In this document: piece by piece, positions 1 through 11,178 of the stretch
How the letters are laid out: the number at the start of each line of letters is the position of its first letter
Numbering within the stretch: position 1 is the first letter of the stretch
NCBI GenBank assembly: GCA_946800325.1
Contig: OX326956.1
Span: 45,213,552-45,277,551 of the forward strand
DNA length: 64,000 nucleotides
Source: Luzula sylvatica
Taxonomy: Eukaryota > Streptophyta > Magnoliopsida > Poales > Juncaceae
Direction of reading: 5' to 3'
Translations under genes and position numbers: made by a program
Notes under the pieces: model-generated
What the model was told of the DNA's origin: nothing
Database searches by the model: none
Seen by the model: the letters and a program-made list of their open reading frames with translations, nothing else

Positions 1-2
1 AG

Positions 3-326
3 GCCTTCATCGGTTGCCCGGTACTAGATTATTTTCATTTCGTTCCACCAAGTCGTCCAAACCCCAACACCAATTTTATCACCGCGGAATTGGAAAATTG
101 TTTATTTCATTGGAATCTTAATTTCCTAGTAAATTTCAAATATGTTTATTATGATACTGTTGTGCGGTTATTTTATGCCAATGGTTACATAGATGGTCGT
201 GGAAATTATAAGTCCTACCTATTTGGGAATGAAATTATTGTTTCTCAAAGTCTTCTACGTGATTTATTTGAATTAGGGGATTTCGGATTAGATGAATATG
301 TTGGTGTGGATGAGGGTATGTTTTAA
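3..326 (+). pseudogene. Fragment of a plant transposon-type protein (PF20167-like)
   Basis: The frame is open from the left edge of the window to a stop at 324-326, so the 5' part lies outside. The peptide has the pattern 'VRLFYANGYIDG...YKSYLFGNEIIVS...LLRDLFEL', which resembles the conserved core of the 'putative plant transposon protein' domain (PF20167), common in retrotransposon-derived plant ORFs. This is recalled family resemblance, not a search result. A 29-bp piece covering its last codons is repeated downstream, so the end looks rearranged. No partner domain follows in the next kilobase. I treat it as a transposon relic, not a host gene. Confidence 0.45.
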
Positions 327-410
327 ATATTTACATTAAAATATTTACCTTAAACTATTTACCTTAAAATATTTGCCTTAAAATATGTTGGTGTGGATGA
401 GGGTATGTTT
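296..410. repeat. Direct repeat of ~29 bp with TTACCTTAAA spacer repeats
   Basis: The segment starting at 296 (ATATGTTGGTGTGGATGAGG and following bases) recurs at about 382-410. The spacer contains several near copies of ATTTACCTTAAA. It looks like a local slippage duplication at the end of the transposon-type ORF. Confidence 0.6.
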
Positions 411-714
411 AACAAAGCAAAATATGTACCTTAAAATCGAAAACGAACAAGCTTCAAATCTCTAGTTTGAAATCACCAAAAAAGTTCACCAAAAATCACC
501 AAAAATCTGTCATTTCAAACAAAACAACACATATAAAATCAAGTATACACATATCTGAAAAAAAAACTACAATAAATACTTACTACAACTCCACAATCTT
601 CACCAAAATGATTTTGAAGAACGAAAAACAAAGTTTGAAGAAGGAAGAAGAAGAAAAGAAGGGAAGAGAAAGAAAAAGAAAGAGAGGACGGTACGGTTTT
701 GGATGTATGTGAAA

Positions 715-926
715 GGCGCTGAACCATACGGCGCCTGGCGCTTAACCATACCTCGCCTGGGGACACATGGCGTCGCATGAAGAAAGTCGCACTTCCATAC
801 AACGCCTGGCGCTAAATCATACCTCGCCTTTTTTAAATCCCAGATTAACGGTCCAAATAGCAATTTATTTCTATTTAATGAAAAGGCGCAGAATGGTTTT
901 CCGCCTGGCGCTGAATGGTACCCCGC
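715..926. repeat. Degenerate GC-rich repeats around GGCGCTGAACCATAC
   Basis: Segments at about 715-757, 802-829 and 880-926 share the blocks CGCCTGGCGCT, AACCATAC/AATGGT and CTCGCC in an AT-rich setting. Some copies read as inverted versions of each other. The short ORFs through this region on both strands follow the repeats and I do not accept them as genes. From 931 to 1584 I see only AT-rich DNA with no supported feature. Confidence 0.5.
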
Positions 927-1584
927 AAAAGACATTTTGAGAATTATGTTCAAAACTTTGTTATTTCGTGAATATTGTTTTCAAACTTGGTTGGAACAGT
1001 AAAATTTCCAAGAAATTTATACAGTAATATATGATATCGCGCATGTAAATACTATATTACAATGCACTAAATAGTTACAAATTTAAATTTATTTTATCAA
1101 ACTATATATGGAACTTTTATCCAGTTGGTTAGCTAAAAAGTATTATCATAATTATACTACACTAAATTGTATAAATTTGTATAAACATGAACAAATGTTA
1201 CATATTATGTGAGTGCATTTAGGGGGATATAGACTTGCATTTAGAAGAATTTTTGTTGGAATGGAAATGAAAGTATTTTTGAAGTTTGATTCATATTTCC
1301 AAATTTTGTAGGGAATTATGTGAAAATATTTTTAGTCACTGAGTTATATAAATGATATAGAAAAAACATTTGAAAAGCAAACATAAAAATAAGGTCTATA
1401 CAGTGGCGGACCCCCCCTATGGTTTCCAAAATTGTATTTATATTGCTAATTGCTATGTTACATAGTTATCACTGTGCATAGAGAAAATATAAGTCAAAAA
1501 GTCAAAACTATCAATTTGATTAATTTTCATTTGACTCGGAATACAAGAATGAAATTATTTGTCTAATTTATGTGTTGGTATTAA

Positions 1585-2035
1585 GGGTGTTCAAATGGTC
1601 CGATTTATTCTGATACCGAATCGAAACGGTCGAATTCGGTTCAATCGGTTTGGTTTTCCGATTTATTTGGTTCGGTTCGCTTAAAAAATTGATATTGTTC
1701 GATTTATTTGATTCCATTCAATTTGTTATGAAAACCGATTAAACCGAACCGGCGAAATAATATTTCATTTTTCATATATTTTTGAATATGTTAATGTTAA
1801 AATATATAACTTTGATATAATAATCTTATAAAATAATATAATAATATTTATAATATGTGTTTATATTTTTTTGATAAATAAATATAAATTTTCTTGTTAA
1901 CTTAATTTAATTTAAAAATTATAATGTTTCTTTTTTGGTTGAACCGAATAATCCGAATAACAGTTCGGTTTACTCGTTTCGGTTTTTAATCAGTTCAAAT
2001 GTTAATCGGTTTGGCTCGGTTTTAATTTTATCAAT
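1585..2035. mobile_element. AACCGAACC-rich foldback element (MITE-like)
   Basis: The segment begins near GGTGTTCAAATGGTCCGA and ends near TCGGTTTGGCTCGGTTTTAA. It carries many copies of TTCGGTT on one side and inverted copies (AAACCGAACCGG near 1740-1755) inside. This GGTTCGGTT/AACCGAACC pattern is common in small non-autonomous, often hAT-like, plant elements. I could not fix exact ends or a target duplication. From 2041 to 2744 I see AT-rich DNA with no supported feature. Confidence 0.45.
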
Positions 2036-2744
2036 TGGCTGAAGTAACAAGTTATAAAAATATTATGGATTCAAGTTTTATTCAATGAACATCATTTTTT
2101 TTAATTAAATAGAAATATTCATCAAAAAATATATATTTTGTTCTTAATGTATACTTTCGACTACCATCGTGTGTGAGTTTGTTATTTTTTTTTGTATGTC
2201 ACAGTTTATAGTTTATATAAACAATGATAATTTATGATTATTTTCATATGACCTAGTTTACAGTTTAATATAAAAATACATTCATAAATGATAGTCATGG
2301 AAGAAACAATGCCCAAGACATATGTAAAATTAAGAATATAATAATTATGTAATGCATTATTTATTTCATTCCATAAAACAATTTTGTGTATGGTATTTTA
2401 TTTAGATAAGTAATGGAAATAATAATATCATAAATATATAAATTATGTTCGCATGCCTGATAAATTATGTTTTACTAATCATAAACATAAGTTAGATACT
2501 GTATAATAAACCTATTCCAAAACTGAAGATGCCAATAGATTCCAAAACATAATTATCTCTCAAAATTAAATTTTTTTTATTACCGCATACTTTTGACTAT
2601 GATCGTAAGTTAGTTTATTATTATTTTGTTCTGTTTGTATGATGTAATTTATAGTTTTCATTTTTTTTGAGGTTTTAAATGCGAGCAGGCTAGTTTGTTT
2701 TGATAGCAATTATTTTGGTTAATTTAAAGTATTTTTTTTTTGTT

Positions 2745-2830
2745 AATGTCCGTATACCAAATAATATAAATTTATCATTCATATCCTCGTAATGTGTAAT
2801 TATATCTTATGTATAAAGTTAAGAAATTTC
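2745..2830. repeat. Isolated half unit of the ~165-bp repeat
   Basis: The segment GTCCGTATACCAAATAATAT and its continuation to TAATGTGTAATT matches the second half of the repeat unit that forms the array at 3470-4138. The repeat family therefore starts before the minisatellite at 2860. Confidence 0.55.
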
Positions 2831-2869
2831 TTACAATTCTAGGCCTCCAAGTCATCAAGGGCATTTGTG

Positions 2870-3180
2870 TAAAAAAATATTTTTTAAATTTACATTTTGG
2901 TCCTTTTTATTTATATTTTGGTCCTTTTTAAATTACATTACGGTCCTTTTTTACATTTCGATACTTTTTATTTTACATTTTGGTCCTTTTTATTTACATT
3001 TTGGCCCTTTTTTACATTTTGATTCTTTTTTTATTTTACATTTTGGTCATTTTTTTATATTTTGGTCCTTTTTGTTTTAATTTACATTTTAGTCCTTTTT
3101 TATTTACATTTCGGTCCATTTTTACATTTTTATCCATTTTTCTTATTTTACATTTTTTACATTTGGTCTTTTTTTCCTAT
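2870..3180. repeat. Minisatellite, unit about TTTACATTTTGGTCCTTTTT
   Basis: Roughly fifteen imperfect copies of a ~20-bp unit with the core ACATTTTGGTCC follow each other. The Phe/Leu/Ile-rich ORFs here are products of the repeat, not genes. Confidence 0.85.
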
Positions 3181-3419
3181 TTTACATACATATTAAAATT
3201 TGCGAATATGTCATGATTATATTAATTGATTTTATAAACACATGAACAAATGTTATAATTTATACAAATTATTATAGAAAATAAGATCCGTGATAGACTA
3301 ATTTCATAAACCTTATGCATTTATTGACATCATGATATTTGCAAATATGTCATGATTGGATTAATTTAGTTCAAACGCATGCGCGTTAATTCGCACACGC
3401 GTTAATTCTATTTAAATAA

Positions 3420-3465
3420 TTATATAAAAAACATCCCGCGCAATTGCGCGGGGATAAAGCTACTT
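3420..3465 (+). repeat. GC-rich hairpin, candidate Helitron 3' end
   Basis: A strong palindrome, CCCGCGCAATTGCGCGGG, stands in AT-rich sequence and is followed about 8 bases later by CTAC. Helitrons end with a short GC hairpin about 10 bases before CTRR. Here the last base is C instead of a purine, so the end would be degenerate or of another type. No matching 5' TC end was found. Confidence 0.35.
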
Positions 3466-3469
3466 CTAT

Positions 3470-4138
3470 TCTAATGGAAACTAAATTCTAATAAAATAGA
3501 AATTTATGCTGATTTGACACATAGTGTGAATTTTCAAATTTTTGTAATCGTTGATTTAAAGCAATGCATATACAATGTCCGTATGCCAAACAATATATTT
3601 TTTTCATTCATGTCTTCATAATGTGTAACTCTAATGCAAACTGAATTTTATAAAATTTATGCAGATTTGACACATAGTGTGAATTTTTAAATTTTTGTAA
3701 TCGTTGATTACATAATTTTTAAAGCAATGTATATATAATGCCCGTATACCAAACAATATAAATTTCTCATTCATATCGTTATAATGTATAATTCTAATGC
3801 AAACTGAATTCTAATAAAATAGAAATTTATGCAGATTTGACACATATTGTGAATTTTGTAATCGTTGATTACATATTTTTTAAAGCAATGTATATATAAT
3901 GCTCATATACCAAACAATATAAATTTCTCATTCATATCGTCATAATGTGTAATTCTAATGCAAATTGAATTCTAATAAAATAGAAATTTATGCATATTTG
4001 ACACATATTGTGAATTTTCAAATTTTTGTAATCGTTGATTACATAATTTTTAAAGCTATGCATATATAATGTTCGTATACCAAACAATATAAATTTCTCA
4101 TTCATATCTTCATAATGTGTAATTCTAATACAAACTGA
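3470..4138. repeat. Array of ~165-bp tandem repeats
   Basis: Four units plus a partial fifth can be followed, starting near 3473, 3631, 3796, 3956 and 4125. Each holds blocks such as AATAGAAATTTATGCA, TTTGACACATA, GTAATCGTTGATTACATA and ACCAAACAATATAAATTT. The fifth unit is cut by the LINE at 4139, continues at 11127-11178, is cut again by the Copia element, and ends at 18783-18846. The array is thus the oldest layer here. Confidence 0.8.
4130..4138. repeat. LINE target duplication, left copy (ACAAACTGA)
   Basis: ACAAACTGA stands directly before the T-run at 4139 (the LINE poly(A) on the minus strand) and recurs at 11127-11135, where the interrupted repeat unit resumes. Confidence 0.8.
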
Positions 4139-4854
4139 TTTTTTTTTTTTTGAGTAAATTTGGAGAAAGCTTAATATCTCTCTTCCAAAATATATAAATA
4201 CAGAGAGTATAATTTACAGTCACATAAAGTTCTAACTCAAATAACAAAAGAGAAATAATCACCACATGACTAAAGGACACACTAGAGGAAGCAAAATTAC
4301 AGTTTAGTCCTTCGGCTCACCCAGCACCAACATCCTCCCTCATACTTCAGTTCTTGGTGCACCGTCTTCATTTCATGAGATACAAGAGGGTATCTCTTCT
4401 CTCCTTCTCCAAACCCTTCCATTATCGCCATTAACAACCTCCTGTTGCCTCCATCATTTTCTCCTCCTCCCCCACTCTTTCAAGTCTACTCTTAAATTGT
4501 TTCCAATCCCCTATTATTTCGCCAATTAACTCCGATCCCTCTTTCTTCCTCTCTGAGAAGGCTCGTCGGCAACGTTCTCGCCAGAGACAGTACAAGAACG
4601 CAGCAAAGAGCAAACTTGCTTCCAGACTCTCACTGTTGGACGTCAAATTCTCAAGTATCGTGTTTATAGACCAGTGAAGATCCATCAGAGGGAATTCCTG
4701 TCTAATCGCCAACCAATGAAGATGAAAGAAGCCACACTCCTCTATGAAGTGGGTCGTTGATTCTTCCTGCTTACAACACAGGTAACACCTGTTAACCATT
4801 ATCATCCCTCTTTTTTTTTTTCCAGATTATCAATAGTTTGAATTTTTTCTTGTT

Positions 4855-6423
4855 TTAGTTGTAATAATTCAGTATATATTCGAGGTCTTAATCGTAAATA
4901 TTCTTTTGGACGATTTTAATTAATTATTTAAGAAGATTATATTTGTACAAGTATGAATATATGTTTTTGTCATGTTAAAAGGGTTTGTTTTGCAAATAAC
5001 AAATTATTGGGGTCATATTTGAAAAATTACATTTCATTCTCACTTGGGCCGAGCCCACTTCCTTCCTTGAGCGGTTCATGCCATATAATAAGGCATATGT
5101 TAGTTCGGTGGGGTTATTATTCCCTTTATCATTCCAGTATTCATTTCGCAAAGTAAAGCCAAGGGAAAACCAGGGAAATTGAGAGAAAATAGTGTCAAAT
5201 CAAAAATCAGAAACCATGGGATAGAAGATGACTTGGCAAGCGAGTTGGCTGGATCGATCCAAGTTTGGATTTCGTGTCTTTTCGTTCGATATTCGTTTTC
5301 GATTCTGTTTTGGCGTTGATCGAGTTCGATCAATCTGTGAGTGCTACTTTCACTTCTCTCTTATTAAGAATCCAATTACGAGCGTTTCTAGACTTTACTT
5401 GATAGTCTAGGGTTCTCGCTTTAGAAATCCGTATTTTGCTTTAAAAATCGTGTTACTTCACAAAATATATATTATGTAGATTTGATCATATATACGTATG
5501 TAGAATTTGAGTTTGATAAAACGTAAGCCGGGCTTATGATTTTGAAAGAGGGTCCTTTGGTAACATGATGCGGCTCCTCCGGCATGTTTTAGTTTGTTAG
5601 GTATAGTGTCGCGTGACCTCGTAGCGCTCTTTGGAGGGAATTGCGTATCAAACTTGATGTAGTGCAAAGTCCCGACCCATGAGGGGTCTGGCTGTGGCGC
5701 ATGGATATTCGTCGTCAGCTCATTTTTGTAGGGAATTCGCGCTTCCCGAGCTTTATTGGCTATCAGCGCGGGTTGGCACTTCAGTCGAGTGTTATTTGCG
5801 TCCTCACCCCGGTAAAACCATTAGTAGTATGTATATGATTAGATATGAAGGTAAGTGATTTTGATTTCGAAAAACCGGGGAAAGTATTTGAGAAGTATTT
5901 ATATACATATATGATTTATGATTTCGATTATTTTGAGCGAGGTTTTTGACTAGCCATGTATGAAGTCGATCTTAATAAGCTAGGCTCAAAACTCACTCAC
6001 TTAGTCACTTCCGTGACTAACCCTTTTATTTGAATGTTTTGAGTCTAGGTATGGTGGACAGATCATTCGGGACAGCGGGTATCTAGAGTGTGAGTACGAT
6101 GGTTTCGTTTTCATTGCGGAACCTCCTTCTTGTGTATATTAGTTTATTTCCGTTTCTGGCCAGTGAGCCTTTTGTTGCTGCGACTTATTTAGTTTTGTGT
6201 TTGTTTAAGTCGCATATGTGTTTATAAGTTTCCGCTAGATTTCTTTGTGTTCATTTGTATATGTTATGGTGATGCATGTATATATGTGCGTGTGTCGTTG
6301 TTTTCGAGTTGTGGTATTTATGTTTTTGTGAAATTATCATATAAGAGCCTGTGGTATACGAGTTGTATACTGGCGGGTTGCCGCACCCTTTTCCATTTTA
6401 TAATTTGGGGGTATGACATTAGT
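4855..6423. repeat. TTAGT target duplications of the solo LTR
   Basis: TTAGT at 4855-4859 and again at 6419-6423 directly bracket the sequence TGTAATAATT...GGTATGACA. Removing the insertion and one TTAGT rejoins the LINE reading frame region exactly. Confidence 0.88.
4860..6418 (+). mobile_element. Solo LTR, 1559 bp, probably Ty3/Gypsy
   Basis: The insertion starts TGTAATAATTC and ends GGGGTATGACA, is flanked by a perfect 5-bp duplication (TTAGT), and has no internal coding part. That is the mark of an LTR element reduced to one LTR by recombination. The terminal motifs and the pattern CTCACTTAGTCACTT near 5995 followed by a pyrimidine stretch resemble Tekay-type chromovirus LTRs, so I assign plus orientation with moderate confidence. 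It sits inside the LINE and is therefore younger than it. The short ORFs inside it are not genes. Confidence 0.85.
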
Positions 6424-9400
6424 AACCATAAAAAAACTGTTATTTTTACTAGTACTTTTAAATTCCATAAGCCCCTTAATTCTGAACATGAATATACTCC
6501 TTGAATTAGTATCTCATAAGCATTTCTTGTTGTAAATATGCCCGAATTCTCCCAATTCCAGCTGATTTGATCAGTAATTCCAGTTCTGAGAGTAATTTCA
6601 TCTAATTTGCTTCTAATCCAACTAAATTCCAGTTCCTCAATAGAGTTTAAATTCTCCTGAAAAACAATTCTTAGATTAGATTGGACTTTGAATTGGTATA
6701 CTGTACCAATTTGATGGATTGATTTTCTAAATAAATTGGGAATTTCTCTGTACAAGAGTCCCAATCCCCAATCATTATACCAGAAACTGGTGGATTTCCC
6801 ATCTCCTAATTCAAATTTGGTGGATCTCCAAAAAAAAATTCAAAAATGAATTAATATCCCCCAAAAAGTTTGAATCTTTGATACTTCTTTTCCCTTCAAT
6901 TCTCTTTTCTTCCAAAGGGTTCACCAGATTTTTCCAGTTTAGTCCCTCCTTTTTCTTATAATATTTCCAAATTCATTTGAGTAATAGTGCTTGATTAAAT
7001 TCTTCCAATTTAATTACGCCTAACCCCCCATACTTCTTAGGTCTACATATTGAATTCCAAGAAGCCAGATTATACCATTTGTTGTCATTTCCTTTCCACA
7101 AAAAATCTCTCCTCAATTTCTCCATTTCTTTCAATGCCCATTTGGAAAATTTAAAAACCATTAAATAGTAAACTGGTATTGAGGATAATACTGAATTTAT
7201 CAATACTAATCTCCCTCCTATTCCTAGCATTGATCCTTTCCAACCTTCGAATCTTCTCTGCATTTTACCAATTATGGCTATAAAATCTTCTTTTCTAGGT
7301 TTCTTATCACTCAATGGGTATCCCAGATAAGTAAATGGGAATTTTACAAATGGGCACCCTAATTCTTGTGAAATTTCATTAATTACATCTAGGTTACCTG
7401 GGATAACAGAGAACTCGGACTTAGTATAATTAATTTTTAATCCTGCCTGTTTTCCAAAAGTATCCAACACAAATTTTAATCTCCTTGCTTGTATTTTTTT
7501 CTGGTTCAATCATGAAAAGAGCATCATCTGCATAAAAAATAACCAAATTTTCTCCTTGAATTGGTCTTTCTATAAAATTACTGGTACCCAATTCATGTAT
7601 AATTCTGGCAAGTGCATCTATACCTAAAATAAAGAGGTGTGGAGAGAGGGGATCTCCTTGTCTTACCCCCCTCTTCAAATGTATACTTTTGCCAGGCAAT
7701 CCATTCAAAACTATTTTTGCAATTCCTTTAAATATCCAATTTTTAATCCATTTTATCCAATTTTCTCCAAATCCTCTGATTTTCATTACTTCAATAATAA
7801 AATTCCATGAAATAGTGTCAAATGCTTTTTGAATATCTGCCTTAAATACCAGCATAGGGATTTTTTCATTTCTTGATTTAAATATCATCTCCCTGGCATA
7901 TATAAAGCATTCACTTATTTCCCTATTTTGCAAAAACCCTAACTGATTAGGCATGATTATCTCATTAATTATTTTTTTAAGCCTATTAGCCAAAAATTTT
8001 GAAATCATTTTTTGAACCCCAGATATTAGACTAATTGGCCTAAAATCACTTGCCAAATTTGAGTTTTCTTTTTTAGGAATTAATGTAATGTATGATATCT
8101 CAAAACCTCCTAATCCCCCATTTACATCTTGCTCCTCAATTAATCTGTAAATTTCATTTCTCATTAAATACCAATATTTTTTGTAAAATTCCCCACTAAA
8201 ACCCTCTGGTCCTGGGGATTTGCCCGACTTCCATTTTTTTACCACTTCATCCAATTCAAAATTTTCAATTTTATGATTTAATCCATGTATAATGCCTCTT
8301 TGATTTGCAAATACATTGGCCATCTTTAATGCATGATCATTTTCCTGTAGTTAATTGTTTTTTCCCATTAAGTCCCTATAAAAATTAAATAATACCCTTG
8401 CTTTATCCTGATGATCTGTTACATTTTCATTAGTTGTAGGATCCAATAATGTAGCTACCATCAGTTTGTTCTTTTTGACAGTAGCATAATTTTGAAAGAA
8501 TTTTGTGTTTGCATCACCCTCCTTTAGCCATCTATTTTCCAATATTCATGTTTTTCAACAATTAAATCTTGTAATCTTTTTTTAATTAATTTCCTTAGCC
8601 ACAATTCCAATATATTTAAATTCTCTCTTTCCTCCTTTTTTGTTAACCATTCCAGAATTTTATTGCAATTCATTCCATAGAATTTTGAGTTCTTTCTCCT
8701 ATTATTATGCCATCTTTTCAATTTGACCCCTAGATTCATCATACTCTTATTTAATTATGTAAAGTTCATTGGCTTCAATGCATTTAAATGGTCTATAATT
8801 ATCTTGTTTGCTTCAGAGATATTTAACCAACCATTTTCATATCTAAATTCTTGGAATAAAGGAAATGAGGTGCTGGTTTTTAGGATAATTGGGCAATGGT
8901 CAGAATTAGGGTTTGTTTGAGCTATTTGATTTGCATTAGGGAAATTTTGAGACCAATTTAAATTGAATAGAAATATATCCAATCTTGCCATTGTAGTAGA
9001 ATTTGACCAAGTATATTCTCTTCCTTGTAATGGCAGATTTATCATATTTGAATTATGAATGAATTAATTGAAAAGGGTTATTCCTTCAAAATGCCTATTT
9101 TCACCATGCTTTCTTTCTGAGATATCACTTACCATGTTAAAATCGCCCATAATCAACCAAGCATTGTTCATATTTTCACCAATTTCATTTAATTCCTTAA
9201 TAAACCCCTCCTTCTCATGAAATAATTGTGGGCCATATACCCCTGTTATAAAAACCCTAAGATTATTCCATTTGCAATTGAGCTCAACTGTTAATGAATA
9301 TTTCTTTTTTATTGCAGATTTTTCTTCAAACATATTTCCATTCCAGGACAACAATATTCCCCCAGATGTGCCAATAGAATCTAAGGTATTAAATTTATTT

Positions 9401-9743
9401 AAATAATTTCCCACAATTTCCTTATTTATTTTTTCCTCCATTTTTTTCAATTTTGTCTCCTGCAAGCAACAAATGTCAGGATGAGTATCCATAATAGCAT
9501 CCTTTATTAATAATTTCTTTCTTTTTGCATTTAGGCCCCTTACATTCCAACATAAAAATTTTAGGATTTTAATCTTCATTAACAATCATAATCCCCTCAT
9601 TTCTCTCCATTTCATCTTCATCTTCCATTATAGTATTCAAAACCCTGCCACCACTGTGACTACCCATATCACTCCCTTTGTTGTCATACAAATGATTAGA
9701 TCTTCCATATCCTTATTTACCATAATACCCACTGATTCCAATA

Positions 9744-11008
9744 TTACATATATATATCCTTCTCTTCTAAAAATAATTTTGTACTGTCAAATGTTTTATT
9801 TTCTTTTCTTCTATTTTTGAACTGGTTTTTCCCAAATCCATGCAATACCTCTTTATATTGCATTTTTTGCTCAATTGGATCTTTATTTTTTAATCTATCA
9901 CTTCTTCTCAATGTGACTTGTGATTTTGTTTTATCAGGTACTGAGAAAGAGCTATCATCATTTACCATTATGTTTTCATTACTCAATATTTCTGGTATTG
10001 ATATGATCTCCAAATTTTCTCTATTATTTGAACCCATTAATTTCCCATCATCATAATTCTCTTCATTAATTTTTATTTCATTGTCATTCCTAAGGTTCAC
10101 TGGAGAGTCCAATTCATCCTTCTCAACCCTATCATCAATCCATTAATCATCAGGAAGATCTACAGTGTTTTTACCCTTAAGGTATATCACTAAATCTCTA
10201 CACTGATTTTCAATTCCCTTTAAATCTTTAATAATTTTCAATTCCATATTCTCATTATTTCTCTCTTGAATAATTTCCTTTTTTTTCTCCACACTTTTTG
10301 GGTCATGATTCTTTGAAAGACAGTTAGAGCATGGAAGGTAAAAGATTGATTCTCATTTATAACCTCAATATATCTATTTATATTATATCCTCCTTTCTTC
10401 CTCCATATTTCTATGAATACTTCTTTTAGATATGTGTAACCCCTAATACTTTTAACTTTCTTGATTTTCCCCACAGTAATGACCAGCGACGATAAATCAA
10501 TCAAATTGCAGTATTTCATTGGAATTCTCCTTAGACAGATCTCTTCCATTTCCATATCTCCAGGAATTTCTTCCCCCAAATTTGTGCATGTATTTATGTA
10601 AATTGTGTCTCTAAATCTGGGATTGAAATTGTTGTAATAATCATTCTTGTTGTAATAGTTATAGGCATTAGAACTTTCTTTTTCAGGTTGTGGATTGAGA
10701 TTGCATCTAGACGCCACATGCCCATTTTTTCTACAATTTCTACATTTGATTGGATCTCGGCAGTCTTTTTTCACATGCCCAAAATCCAGACATTTGTAAC
10801 ATTGTAGTTTATTTCCATGCCTTACTCCTTCCCCTTGCATGTAACTCTTTTCTTCCCGAGATTCCTTAGCTCCCCCTTCTGATTTCCCTTTCAACGCTTC
10901 TGAATACGACCTAGGCGATTGTATCCAGTTCGATCTAGATCCAGAGATATTAGAATGTGAGGAGAGGTGAGGGGGAGGATGGAGATTCCCTAGGGAATCT
11001 CCCTCCAT
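9744..11008 (-). pseudogene. LINE ORF1 remnant with two CCHC zinc knuckles
   Basis: The first part (11008 down to 10238) holds two CX2CX4HX4C zinc knuckles, CYKCLDFGHVKKDC and CRNCRKNGHVASRC, after a basic Ser-rich stretch. This fits the nucleic-acid-binding ORF1 protein of plant L1 elements, which coats the element RNA. The second part (10112 to 9744) is a charged Asn/Asp-rich tail in the same strand with VTLRRSDRLKNKD. The two parts are separated by a stop/frame change near 10130-10240. A classical DUF4283 domain before the knuckles is not visible, so the N-terminus may be degenerate. Confidence 0.7.
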
Positions 11009-11126
11009 GAGAGATCTTACAATCGCCTATAAAATCGCCTCTAAAATCGCCTCCACTTTTTTTTTTTTTTTGAGGTTCTATTCTTTTCTTGTTGCCATTA
11101 TCTTCTTCATCCGAAACAATAAAAAA

Positions 11127-11178
11127 ACAAACTGAATTTTAATAAATAGAAATTTATGCATATTTGACACATAGTGTG
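11127..11178. repeat. Stranded piece of the ~165-bp repeat unit
   Basis: The 52 bases between the LINE and the Copia element begin with the LINE target duplication (ACAAACTGA, 11127-11135) and continue the unit (AATAGAAATTTATGCA, TTTGACACATAGTG). It ends with GTGTG, the Copia target duplication. Confidence 0.85.

Larger units (their letters stand above)
4431..9585 (-). pseudogene. LINE ORF2 remnant: endonuclease, RT, zf-RVT
   Basis: Reading down the minus strand: an apurinic-type endonuclease from 9585 with CWNVRGLN, QETK, GGILLSWN and GDFNMV, and after a stop the SDHCPI motif near 8890. The reverse transcriptase (8323 to about 6975) has YITLIPKKEN, RPISLIS, KADIQKAFDTISW, RGVRQGDPLSP and the active-site FYADD. 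A zinc-knuckle-like region follows (6764 to 6424, then 4854 to 4431) with NRCYLCCKQEESTTHF. At least two in-frame stops (near 9062 and 8750) and about three frame changes break it, and the solo LTR splits it between FLWLLM and KQEKIQT. The endonuclease would nick the target and the RT would copy element RNA at the nick. Confidence 0.85.
4139..11126 (-). mobile_element. Full-length L1-like LINE, interrupted by a solo LTR
   Basis: On the minus strand the element reads: 5' leader, ORF1 with two zinc knuckles, ORF2 with endonuclease, reverse transcriptase and a C-terminal Cys-rich zf-RVT-like region, then a poly(A) tail seen as T's at 4139-4151. It is flanked by ACAAACTGA. Without the solo LTR it is about 5.4 kb, a normal full length for a plant L1. 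Stops and frameshifts show it is dead. A second copy of the family lies at 57802-60398 and shares the 3' terminal motif (CTCCRAATTTRCTCAAAA). A run of A's also occurs near the 5' end on the minus strand (around 11057-11071), followed outward by about 55 bases of unclear origin. Confidence 0.85.

Noticed and set aside
2865..3216. Phe-rich membrane-like ORFs
   Set aside because: They are translations of the TTTACATTTTGGTCC minisatellite.
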